The notes beneath the pieces were generated by a model. The model saw only the letters and a program-made list of their open reading frames with translations. It was not told where the DNA came from and did not search any database. The translations under genes and the position numbers were made by a program. A stretch of DNA of 37,042 nucleotides from Paludibaculum sp. (lineage in GTDB: Bacteria > Acidobacteriota > Terriglobia > Bryobacterales > Bryobacteraceae): NCBI GenBank assembly GCA_029973955.1, contig JARKQJ010000080.1, positions 1-37,042 on the forward strand, in the 5' to 3' direction. Positions 16,701 through 23,851 of this stretch are shown here, in pieces. Position 1 is the first letter of the stretch; every line of letters starts with the position of its first letter.

Positions 16701-17197
16701 ACATGAACGACGTCCACCCTGTGGTGGATGGGCTGCTGGGCGGCTGGCAGATGAACGGCATCAGCACGGTGCAGTCCGGCCTGCCGCTGGCCATCCGCGG
16801 CGCGAACAACTTCACGGGCATCAACTACCCGAACGTGCTGTACGATCCCACGCTGTCGAGCGACCAGCGGACACCGGTGAAGTGGTTTGACACGGCGGCG
16901 TTCGTCAACCCGCCGAACTTCACCATCGGCACAACGCCGAGGACCATGCCGAGAACGCGCGGTCCGGGGCTGGTGGACATCAGCTTCTCGGTGTTCAAGA
17001 CGTTCCGGATTGCGGAGCATCTGAAGCTGGAGACGCGCGGCGAGTTCTTCAACGCGTTGAACCATGTGAACTACAACAACCCGGGCACGAGTTTCACGCC
17101 GGACGCCACGGGTAAGAACAGCAATGCGAACTTTGCCCGCATCACGAGCGCGCTGGACGCGCGGAGGATGCAGTTGGGCGTGCGACTGACTTTCTAG
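13721..17197 (+). CDS. TonB-dependent receptor with carboxypeptidase-regulatory-like domain
   Basis: 1158 residues. Signal peptide (KRWVCLVAALISFGLHAGAQ), then a carboxypeptidase-regulatory-like beta-sandwich (GTITGTVTDPSGASVPRV, about 28-110), a plug domain with VEVTAEVPRIQTEDSSLGT, the lineage-typical LPLNGRHVFNLVKVVPGVVP, FFLDGVSNTAAVHNE and VNVVTKSGGNQLHGSLYEFL, then an outer-membrane barrel of about 900 residues ending MQLGVRLTF with terminal aromatic Phe. Acidobacteria carry many such proteins, thought to import or bind oligosaccharides. The ATG at 13721 has AGGGAG eight bases ahead; the open frame to 13604 overlaps the oxidoreductase and is rejected. No TonB-box could be firmly assigned. 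Confidence 0.92.
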   Translation: MTSRKRWVCLVAALISFGLHAGAQTSLGTITGTVTDPSGASVPRVEVVAKALTTGLTYKGETNESGTYVIPNVPIGGFTVTATATGFKTVQRTGVNVEVSQRFRLDITLEVGNVAESVEVTAEVPRIQTEDSSLGTVVETKRIEDLPLNGRHVFNLVKVVPGVVPRSNSTDGFAEVNNQTFSQMRINGGPAYGNQFFLDGVSNTAAVHNEISVVPMADSVQEFRVETNGLKAEYGQTAGGVVNVVTKSGGNQLHGSLYEFLRNDSLDARNAFSTQPDPRTGRIKQVLRFNQYGGTAGGPVYIPKVYDGRNKTFFFTGWEQWKWRSTGAPQLGSVATQIQRDGDFSQTKNANGTLIPIYDPATTAVNPAGSGYVRSLFPGNIVPKNRFDSLAVKVLPYQPMPNAVPTDANTNSNNFISLAKSISDQTVVTNRLDHRIGNADSLFFRYSFTWNTLQNAGYGLGAADPSARNDQRDNHNAVLGYTKVISSSIINELRLGITRQYLPFLHPSFDQGWPAKLGYAPIVPQDMFPPVQISGLMNISNTAFSGGMRAQNIAQIVDQVSIIKGKHSFKAGVDYRDWRNSFINRVNPSGNFVFGTGLTGNPLSPAGTGVGLASYLLGEVQSASFGIRPFFQSRAWPLAMYFQDDWKVTPRLTVNMGIRYDLVFGLKEIHNRHSNFDPYLTNPLTKMPGALMYNGVDGIPANFINKDANNFGPRLGVAWDPWGNGKTSIRAAYGLLYLPIESGSIVPDNQNALGFSVDTSLAAPSGFPQKAFQYSAGPSSLLAPLGPAGGPSAFRGQSVRAQATNPATGYMQQWNFAIQRAIWGGWTVQGAYVGSKGTKLFGGNYDLNQMDPQYFSMGLSLSDAVANPYFGQIATGSLSGATVARSQLLKPYSDYLTVTTWANDNLATSYHSVQISAEKRFSNGLSLLASYTKSKLLSECSAIGGGNSGDSCTSEYRLGRFNRRLDRAIDQDDVASRFVASGVYELPFGKGRAHMNDVHPVVDGLLGGWQMNGISTVQSGLPLAIRGANNFTGINYPNVLYDPTLSSDQRTPVKWFDTAAFVNPPNFTIGTTPRTMPRTRGPGLVDISFSVFKTFRIAEHLKLETRGEFFNALNHVNYNNPGTSFTPDATGKNSNANFARITSALDARRMQLGVRLTF

Positions 17198-17223
17198 CCA
17201 GTCCTCATCAGTCAAGGAGACAC

Positions 17224-17268
17224 ACCGCCCCCGCTTCACCCAACCGGTGAGGCCGGGGCGGTTTGTTT
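17224..17268 (+). terminator. Intrinsic terminator after the TonB-dependent receptor
   Basis: ACCGCCCCCGCTTCACC and GGTGAGGCCGGGGCGGT pair over 17 positions with two mismatches around a five-base loop, then GTTTGTTTCT supplies a U-rich tail. It lies 27 bases after the receptor stop and 11 bases before the stop of the convergent FG-GAP gene, so it may serve both. Confidence 0.8.
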
Positions 17269-17278
17269 CTCAGGCGGT

Positions 17279-20200
17279 TTACTGGATGACGATCTTCACG
17301 GGATTGGCGGGCTGGCCATCGACCTTGATGTTGATTGTGACTTCGCCGGCGCCGGCGAGTTCGCGGGGCAGGATGAAGCTGAGCGAGTCGAAGCCGGGGT
17401 AGCCGGTGATGGGAGAGGCATCGGCGGCGGCGATGGCGAGGCCGTTGATCTCGATGGAGACCTGTTCGAGAGAAGAGCGGCCGCGGATGCCGGTGGCCAT
17501 GAGGTAGAGGGTGACGACGTCGGTTCCCGGGCCGAGGTCGATGGGGCGAAGGGAGACGACGCCATCGGATTCGGTGGAGATCTCCTCGGCGGAAGTGGAG
17601 TCGCCCTGGGTGCGGACGAGGGAGCCGAGGGGGATGCCAGGGGCGCGGAGGAAGACGCCAGGAGAGACTGAGGCGACGTCGGCCTGGCCGGCGGCGATTG
17701 CGCCGCTGGCGGCTTTGACGGTGATTGCCGCGGGCCCGAGGGCTACGCCGGCGGGGAGAAGGTAGGTGACGAGCTTATCGGAGACGGAGGCAATGGGCGC
17801 CTGGATTTCGACGCCGGAGGAGTCCTTCACGGTGACGGTGGTGCCGCCGAGCTCAGTGGGGTAGGGCGTGGAGGGCGCCTGGAGGCCGGCAGCCGCGCTG
17901 CCGGAAGCGAGGCCGGCGCCGGAAGCGGCCGCGAGAGAGTCGGGGGCAATGGGACCGTCGAGGAAGCTGGCGCCGTTCTGGGTGGTGAGGCGGCTGGGCG
18001 TGAGGGCGGTGGTGGAGTTGAGGAGGATTGTAACGGTGCCGTTGCTGGTGGAGACAGCGTCGGCGACCACCAGGTCTGGTTTACCGTCTGCGTTCAGATC
18101 TTCGGTGAGGAGGGCGCGGTGGGCGTTTCCGCCCCGGATGGGGAGGGCTTCCTGGAAGGTGCCGTCGCCGTTTCCGAGCAGGTATTTGACGCGGGCTTCG
18201 GAGTCGCAGCAAGTAGCGATGGCGAGGTCGGACCTGCCGTCCCCATTGAAGTCGGCGATGGCCAGGGCGGAGGGCGCGAAATCGAAGGGCTGAGCTTTGG
18301 GATCGGAGAAGGTGCCGTCGCCTGCGCCGAGGAGGATCGAAGCGAAGGGGGAGCCGGGAGTTGAACCGGCGGCGACGAGATCAGGTTTCCCGTCGCTGTT
18401 GAGGTCTCCGGCGACGACGAGGGCGGGGGCGCCGGCGGCGGACAGGAGTTGGGCCGCCTGGAAGGTACCATCGCCGTTGCCGGTCAGGAACTGGAGGCCA
18501 GTGGAGGGATCGGCGACGACGAGATCGGGCTTGCCGTCGCCGTTGAAGTCGGAGGAGGTGAGGCTGGCGGGGGCCTTGCCGGCGGAGAGGGTCTGGCCAG
18601 GGTTGAAAGTGCCGTTGCCGTTATTGAGGAAGAGGTTGATGCCCGACGGGCTGGTGGAACTGGCGACGGCGAGGTCGGGCTTGCCGTCGCCGTTGAGGTC
18701 GGCGGCAAGGACGGCGGAAGGTGTGCCGCCGGTGGGGTAGCTGACTGGGGCGGCGAATGAACCTGAGGTGCGGCCAAACAGGACGTGGACCCGGTTGGCG
18801 GCGGCATCGGCCACCGCGAGATCGGTGATCGAATCCGAATCGAAGCGTGCGGCGGCAAGGGCGGCGGGGCGGGCTCCGGGGATGGTGAACTGCTTGGGGG
18901 CGAGGTAGGCTCCGGCGCCGCGTCCTTCGAGGAACCAGAGGTCGCGGCTGCCGGAGGAGGCCACGACGAGGTCTGGGCGGGCATCGCCATTGAAGTCGCC
19001 AGAGGCGATGGCGGAGGGGGTCTGACCGGTGTTGAAGGTGGGTGCCGCGAGGAGAGTGCCATCGCCTTTGCCGAAGAGAATGGTGATGAACTGTTCGGTG
19101 GAGGTGGTGCCGGAGATGGCGTCGAAGAGGCTGGCCACGAAGAAGTCCGGATGGCCTGCCGCGACGACGACATCCAGGTTCCCGTCGCCATCGACATCCA
19201 CGGCCATAGGCGGGCCTTTGATGGCCTGGTAGGTGGAGGACGAAGAGAATCCGCCGCTGCCGTTGCCAAGCATGAGGGTAACAGTGCGAGTCTGGTTGTC
19301 GGTGACGATCAGGTCGGTCAGTCCATCCTTGTTGTAATCGCCGGTGGCGAGGCCGCGCGGGCTGGTGCCTGACAGGATCTCCTTGGCCGGCTGGAAAGTG
19401 CCATCGCCGCGGTTGAGGAGGAGGAAGACGGAGCCTGCGACCACTGGCTTGGAGTTGTCGAGGGCGGTGGCAACCAGATCGGGCTTGTTGTCGCCGTTGA
19501 AGTCACCGACGGCAACGGCAAAGGAGTTGGCTGTCAGGGGATAAGAGGCAGGGGCCTTGAACGTGCCGTCACCATTGCCGAGGAGAATCGAGATATCGGT
19601 GGAGAAGTAGTTGGCCACGGCGATGTCGAGCTTGCCGTCGCCGTTCAAGTCGGCCACCACACCGCCTTCCGGACCACGGCCGGCGGGAAAGGTGGTGGAG
19701 GGAGCAAAGGTGCCGTCGCCGTTGCCTTTATAGATGGCCACGCCGCCGGCGTCGGAAGCGCCGTTTCCAAATTTGAAGACGGCGAGATCGCCCTTCCTGT
19801 CGCCGTTGAAATCCTGGATGAGGAAGGTGACAGCATTGTTGGTGACATTGAGGGTGCTGCCGAGCTGGTAGGAACCATCCGCGTTGCCGACGATGGCGTA
19901 TGCGGTGTTTGAGTTGGTGGGGTCGACGAAGACACCGAAGCCGACACCCTGCTCGTTCAGGCGCCCGAAGACAGGGTTGGTGGAGCTAAGACCGGTCTGA
20001 AAGGCGAGCCACTGCCAGGAGGGAGGCAGCTTGAAGGTGCGGGGGACACCGGCGCAGGAGCCAAAACTGCGTTCGAACGAGGTGGTGGTGTCTATTTTCC
20101 GGGCCATGCCGAGGAGGGCGGTGAGAACGTTCGAGTAGCGATGCCGGCTATAGGAGCCGTCGAGTTCGTGAGCCATGAGGGCGCCTATGTCATCCGCATA

Positions 20201-20305
20201 GCCGGAGATGTGGCTGGCTTGAGCGAAATTGACGGGCGGACAGTCTTGGCCGAAGACGGGGAGGAGGCACAGGAGGGAGAGGCTCAGAGCACGAGAAAGG
20301 CGCAT
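17279..20305 (-). CDS. Large secreted FG-GAP/VCBS repeat protein with Solibacter-type C-terminal domain
   Basis: 1008 residues. Signal peptide MRLSRALSLSLLCLLPVFGQ. From about 170 to 780 there are at least twelve FG-GAP/VCBS-like repeats of 45-60 residues, each with a calcium-loop core such as DLNGDGKPDLAVASS or DFNGDGKPDLVVADP, together with LGNGDGTF strands; they should fold as beta-propeller(s). The last 210 residues (TVKDSSGVEIQAPIASVSD, LYLMATGIRGRSS, LPRELAGAGEVTINIKVDG) match the domain family first named for Solibacter C-termini. The first 120 residues (CPPVNFAQASHISGYADDIG) are unrecognised. No enzymatic motif is visible; a cell-surface binding role is inferred. The 126 bases upstream are AT-rich and likely hold the promoter. 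Confidence 0.88.
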   Translation of the reverse strand: MRLSRALSLSLLCLLPVFGQDCPPVNFAQASHISGYADDIGALMAHELDGSYSRHRYSNVLTALLGMARKIDTTTSFERSFGSCAGVPRTFKLPPSWQWLAFQTGLSSTNPVFGRLNEQGVGFGVFVDPTNSNTAYAIVGNADGSYQLGSTLNVTNNAVTFLIQDFNGDRKGDLAVFKFGNGASDAGGVAIYKGNGDGTFAPSTTFPAGRGPEGGVVADLNGDGKLDIAVANYFSTDISILLGNGDGTFKAPASYPLTANSFAVAVGDFNGDNKPDLVATALDNSKPVVAGSVFLLLNRGDGTFQPAKEILSGTSPRGLATGDYNKDGLTDLIVTDNQTRTVTLMLGNGSGGFSSSSTYQAIKGPPMAVDVDGDGNLDVVVAAGHPDFFVASLFDAISGTTSTEQFITILFGKGDGTLLAAPTFNTGQTPSAIASGDFNGDARPDLVVASSGSRDLWFLEGRGAGAYLAPKQFTIPGARPAALAAARFDSDSITDLAVADAAANRVHVLFGRTSGSFAAPVSYPTGGTPSAVLAADLNGDGKPDLAVASSTSPSGINLFLNNGNGTFNPGQTLSAGKAPASLTSSDFNGDGKPDLVVADPSTGLQFLTGNGDGTFQAAQLLSAAGAPALVVAGDLNSDGKPDLVAAGSTPGSPFASILLGAGDGTFSDPKAQPFDFAPSALAIADFNGDGRSDLAIATCCDSEARVKYLLGNGDGTFQEALPIRGGNAHRALLTEDLNADGKPDLVVADAVSTSNGTVTILLNSTTALTPSRLTTQNGASFLDGPIAPDSLAAASGAGLASGSAAAGLQAPSTPYPTELGGTTVTVKDSSGVEIQAPIASVSDKLVTYLLPAGVALGPAAITVKAASGAIAAGQADVASVSPGVFLRAPGIPLGSLVRTQGDSTSAEEISTESDGVVSLRPIDLGPGTDVVTLYLMATGIRGRSSLEQVSIEINGLAIAAADASPITGYPGFDSLSFILPRELAGAGEVTINIKVDGQPANPVKIVIQ

Positions 20306-20431
20306 CAGCCGGAATAATAACTGAACGGTGAAGATTCTACAAGATCTAATAGAAATATATTATGTGGCTCTGATACTAGAGCGGGGCTGAGGCGGGGAGG
20401 TGGGAGAGGAGCGGCTCTGTGCCAGAGTTTA

Positions 20432-21469
20432 TCAGTGGGCTGTGGTGATCTGGACTAAGGGCTCAGGGGTTTCGATGGGGGGGCGTGGGTCGGGGTGGAC
20501 TTGAGGGGCGCGCCAGAAGTCGAAGTAGGAGACGTAATGGACGCAGCTCACGGTGCAATGCGGGGCGCAGGCCTTTTCGGTCAGGTATTCACGACGAATG
20601 TCGGAGACTGAGTAATCCGCGAGGGGTTTGCCGGGATAGCCGCGCTGTTGGGAGCAATAGTGGACGAGTCCGTCCTCACAAATGTAGAGATAGCGGGCAC
20701 CGGCGCGGCAGCGCCAGTGGTTGGGTTCGCCGTTGGCGATCTTTTCCTGGAAGAAGCTGATCTGGGAAAAGTTGCGTTTTTCCAAGGATTTGACGGCGAG
20801 GTAGATCTCTTTTTCCTTGGGCGAGAGGGGTTTGAGCTGGCCGGTGCCGTCGTGAATTATTCCAATTGTAGAAGAAAAGCCGAGATGGATGGCACGGCGG
20901 GCGATGACGAGGGCGTCGTCTGGGTTTTTGACGCCGCCGCCGACGACGGAGTTGATGTTGACGTGGAAGAGAGCGTGGTCGGCGAGGAGTTGGAGTTTGC
21001 GATCGAGGACCTTGAGGCTCTTTTTCGACACTTCGTCGGGCATGACGTTGTCGATGGAGATCTGCATGTGGTCGAGGCCGGCGCGATTGAGGCGTTCGAT
21101 GCGCTCGCTGGTGAGGAGGTAGCCGTTGGTGATGAGGCCGGTGATGGCGCCGGTGGAGCGGATGCGAGCGATGATCTGGTCGAGATCGGGGTGAAGGAGG
21201 GGTTCGCCGCCGCTGATGGTGATGATGCCGGTGCCGAGGCGGCCGAGCTTGTCGACGCGGGAGAGGATGATATCGGTATCGACGGGTTTGGAGACGTCGT
21301 CGTACTCGTTGCAGTAGGCACACGCGAGGTTACAGCGCCGCATTGGGATGATGTGGGCCATGGCGGGGGTGTCTTTCGACACAGCGCGCCAGGCGATCAT
21401 CTTGAGCTCGCGCAAACGTCTTTTAAGGGCTGCCCAGTCTCTGCGGGCCCGGAAACCGTGGTCCGACAT
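20432..21469 (-). CDS. Radical SAM protein with auxiliary-cluster (SPASM-like) C-terminus
   Basis: 345 residues from the ATG at 21469. The radical SAM motif is CNLACAYC (CxxxCxxC) near residue 47, followed by ISGGEPLLHPDLDQI, the glycine-rich SAM-binding stretch. After residue 255 come Cys residues in WRCRAGARYLYICEDG, HYCSQQ, KACAPHCTVSCVHY, which resembles a SPASM/Twitch extension holding additional iron-sulfur cluster(s). AGGA lies nine bases before the start; a TTG eight codons upstream is the alternative. No substrate peptide or partner is evident nearby, so it could modify a peptide, lipid or cofactor. The neighbour downstream is the FG-GAP gene's upstream region; upstream is the LolA-like gene. 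Confidence 0.85.
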   Translation of the reverse strand: MSDHGFRARRDWAALKRRLRELKMIAWRAVSKDTPAMAHIIPMRRCNLACAYCNEYDDVSKPVDTDIILSRVDKLGRLGTGIITISGGEPLLHPDLDQIIARIRSTGAITGLITNGYLLTSERIERLNRAGLDHMQISIDNVMPDEVSKKSLKVLDRKLQLLADHALFHVNINSVVGGGVKNPDDALVIARRAIHLGFSSTIGIIHDGTGQLKPLSPKEKEIYLAVKSLEKRNFSQISFFQEKIANGEPNHWRCRAGARYLYICEDGLVHYCSQQRGYPGKPLADYSVSDIRREYLTEKACAPHCTVSCVHYVSYFDFWRAPQVHPDPRPPIETPEPLVQITTAH

Positions 21470-21579
21470 GAATCTACGTCCTATTATCCCCAAGAAGGGG
21501 CAGTTTCAGAAGAAGGAAGGGGTGAGCGGCTGCGCACGCGGGGCGAACAGCGAAAAACGCGGGCCTTCCGGGGAAGGGG

Positions 21580-22371
21580 TTACTGTTTCTTCGGCTCGGG
21601 CTTGGCGGCTGGCTTGTCCACCTCGTCGCCGAAAGTGATGGTGGACTCGGCTTTGAACCGTTTGTAGTCCTTGTAAGTGATCACCATCTTGATGGGGACG
21701 GGGCCGTTGTCGAAGTTGAGGGTGTCGTTGGAGACGGTATAGGTGGGGAACCAGTATTTGCCGTCGATCTGTTCGCGGTAGGTTTCAAACTTGGGGAAGC
21801 GCTGATTGGCGACGCGTTTGCCGACGCCAGTACCACGTCCGTAGGTTTTGACGATCTGGAGGTCGCGGTCGTCCACCCAGATGATGCCGGCGAAGTAGCG
21901 CTGGCCTTCGACCATCCTGCGAGGTTTGACGGCGAAGGAGTAGCAGGCGATCTCGTCGACGTTTTCGCGGCCGAGGTAGCGGACGTCGTAGTTGGGCATC
22001 TCCTTGGTGGTGAGAACGAAGGGCTGGACATTGCGGATGTCCTGTTCATCCTCGGCTGTGAACTGGATGCGCTGGAGGGTGGTCATCGGGGCGTAGGTGA
22101 CGCGCTCGGTGCGTTTGCCATCACCGGTAAATGTGATATCGGCCTCGATCTCCATCTTGCCGGTGGAGCGGCCACCGGGGCCGAGTTCATCGAAGCGGTA
22201 TTTCTGGTGGTAGGTATAGTCTTCGCGGGCGCGGGCGAACTCGGCTTCCTTGGAGGCGAATTTGGCGATGATGCCCTGGATTTCAGAATCGGAGGGGTCG
22301 TGTCCGGGGGCGGGGGCCTGGCCGAAAGCGAGCAAGGGCAGAAGGGTGAGCGAAGCCACAAGTACGCGCAT
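21580..22371 (-). CDS. Exported LolA/outer-membrane lipoprotein-sorting-like protein
   Basis: 263 residues. Signal peptide MRVLVASLTLLPLLAFGQ, then a beta-rich body: YTYHQKYRFDELGPGGR, GKMEIEADITFTGDGKR, CYSFAVKPRRM, YFAGIIWVDDRDLQIVKTYG, GKYWFPTYTVSNDTLNF, ending in a lysine- and proline-rich tail KPAAKPEPKKQ. The order of beta-strands, with the IWVDDRDLQIVK turn, is that of LolA-fold proteins widespread in Acidobacteria; a precise role is not known. It may bind a lipid or hydrophobic cargo. A purine-rich AGAGAGG precedes the start. The ACAD gene is upstream on the same strand, 50 bases away, so co-transcription is possible. Confidence 0.75.
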   Translation of the reverse strand: MRVLVASLTLLPLLAFGQAPAPGHDPSDSEIQGIIAKFASKEAEFARAREDYTYHQKYRFDELGPGGRSTGKMEIEADITFTGDGKRTERVTYAPMTTLQRIQFTAEDEQDIRNVQPFVLTTKEMPNYDVRYLGRENVDEIACYSFAVKPRRMVEGQRYFAGIIWVDDRDLQIVKTYGRGTGVGKRVANQRFPKFETYREQIDGKYWFPTYTVSNDTLNFDNGPVPIKMVITYKDYKRFKAESTITFGDEVDKPAAKPEPKKQ

Positions 22372-22421
22372 GGTGAATGCCTCTCTACCTAAGATGATGC
22401 CACCGGGGATCGGGTTTCGCT

Positions 22422-23609
22422 TTAGGCGAGGAGCTGGCGGGCGATGGTGAGGAGCTGCATGTTGGAGGTGCCCTCGTAGATGCGGCCGATTTTGGCGTCG
22501 CGGTAGAGCTTTTCGACGGGGTAATCGCGGGTGAAGCCGGCGCCGCCAAAGATTTCGACGGCGCGGGAGGCGACGGTTTCGGCGATCTGGGAGGCCCAGT
22601 ATTTGGCCATGGCGGCTTCCTTGAGGAAGGGCTGGCCGGACTGGCGGAGGCGGGCGGCGTTGTAGACGAGGAGGCGGGCGGTTTCGAGGTCGGTGGCCAT
22701 GCGGGCGAGGTCGAGTTGGACGGCCTGGAACTCAGAGATGGTCTTGCCGAACTGTTTGCGTTGCCTGGAGTAAGCGACAGCGTGCTCGAGGGCGCCGGCG
22801 GCGAGGCCGGTCATCTGGGCGCCGATGCCGATGCGGCCTTCGTTGAGGGTTTCAATGGCGATCTTGTAGCCCTTGCCGATTTCGCCGAGGATGTTGGACG
22901 CGGGGACGGCGGCCTGATCGAGGATGAGCTCGCAGGTAGAGGAGGCGCGGATGCCGAGTTTGTCTTCCTTACGACCGACGGCGAAGCCGGGCTGACCACG
23001 CTCGAGGACAAAGCAGGTGATGCCTTTGTAGCCGGCGTCGGGGTTGACGGTGGCGAAGACGAGGAAGAGGCCGGCCTCCTGGGCGTTGGTGATCCAGAGC
23101 TTGCGGCCGTTGAGGACGAAGCCCTGGCCGGCCTCTGTGGCGCGGGTGGTGAGGGCAAAGGCGTCGGAGCCGGCGCCGGCTTCCGAGAGGGCATAGGCGC
23201 CGGCGGTATCGGCGGCGAGACGAGGCAGCCAGCGCTGTTTCTGTTCGGGGCTGGCCCAGCGGAGGATGGCGTTATTGACGAGAGTGTTCTGGACATCGAC
23301 GATGACGGCGGCGGAGGGATCGACCGCGGCGAGTTCTTCGATGGCGATGAGGGACTGGGTGAGGGTGCCTTCGGGGCCGCCGTATTGCTCGGGGATTTCG
23401 ATGCCCATGAGGCCGAGTTCGAAGCACTGCTTTAGGAGGGCGGGTTCAAACTTGGAGGCTTCGTCCATAGCGCGGACGCGGGGGGCGAGTTCCTTGCGGG
23501 CGAAGCCGCGGACAGCGGCGCGAAAGAGGGACTCATCTTCGTCGAAGGACAGGAGCGGGCGGGCGTGGCCCGGCCCCCCTGCTGCATTGGGCAACCCAGG
23601 ATTCGACAT
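22422..23609 (-). CDS. Acyl-CoA dehydrogenase
   Basis: 395 residues, full family length. Signature 1 ALSEAGAGSDAFALTTRA (about 150) and signature 2 QFGKTISEFQAVQLDLARMA (about 295) are both clear, as is the C-terminal IYEGTSNMQLLTIARQ with the catalytic Glu of the short/medium/branched-chain classes. It should take electrons from the alpha,beta-bond of a fatty or branched acyl-CoA to electron-transfer flavoprotein. The most similar class by these features is short/branched-chain type, but chain length cannot be assigned. The N-terminal 20 residues are Gly/Pro-rich and may be over-extended, since no Shine-Dalgarno precedes 23609. It is divergent from the small ORF by only 14 bases. Confidence 0.9.
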   Translation of the reverse strand: MSNPGLPNAAGGPGHARPLLSFDEDESLFRAAVRGFARKELAPRVRAMDEASKFEPALLKQCFELGLMGIEIPEQYGGPEGTLTQSLIAIEELAAVDPSAAVIVDVQNTLVNNAILRWASPEQKQRWLPRLAADTAGAYALSEAGAGSDAFALTTRATEAGQGFVLNGRKLWITNAQEAGLFLVFATVNPDAGYKGITCFVLERGQPGFAVGRKEDKLGIRASSTCELILDQAAVPASNILGEIGKGYKIAIETLNEGRIGIGAQMTGLAAGALEHAVAYSRQRKQFGKTISEFQAVQLDLARMATDLETARLLVYNAARLRQSGQPFLKEAAMAKYWASQIAETVASRAVEIFGGAGFTRDYPVEKLYRDAKIGRIYEGTSNMQLLTIARQLLA

Positions 23610-23623
23610 GCCATCATTAGACC

Positions 23624-23851
23624 ATGTCCATAGAAAAGACTCCGTCTGGACGACAGGCTCCGTCCAGACGATTTGGGCCGGACTGGAAGGCCATGGCGGA
23701 AGCGCAGCGGATTGAACTCACAGAGACGTCGCGGGAGAGGCTGGAGGCGCTGTCGAAGACGATGCTGGGGCTGCGAGGTTTGATTGATTGGACGGAAGAG
23801 CCGGGACGCGTGTACAAGGTGGAAGGCCCGGCGGAGGAGCCGCAGCAATGA
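23624..23851 (+). CDS. Small GatC/AtzG-like putative amidase partner
   Basis: 75 residues (52 if the ATG at 23693 is the true start). The part that looks conserved, RIELTETSRERLEALSKTM and LRGLIDWTEEPGRVY, has the helical layout of GatC and of AtzG, the small proteins that pair with amidase-signature enzymes (GatA and AtzE). Its stop overlaps the amidase start as ATGA, the usual arrangement of such pairs. This assignment rests on position and a short motif match, not a database hit. The first 22 residues are basic and proline-rich. Divergent from the acyl-CoA dehydrogenase, with promoters necessarily inside coding sequence. Confidence 0.6.
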   Translation: MSIEKTPSGRQAPSRRFGPDWKAMAEAQRIELTETSRERLEALSKTMLGLRGLIDWTEEPGRVYKVEGPAEEPQQ

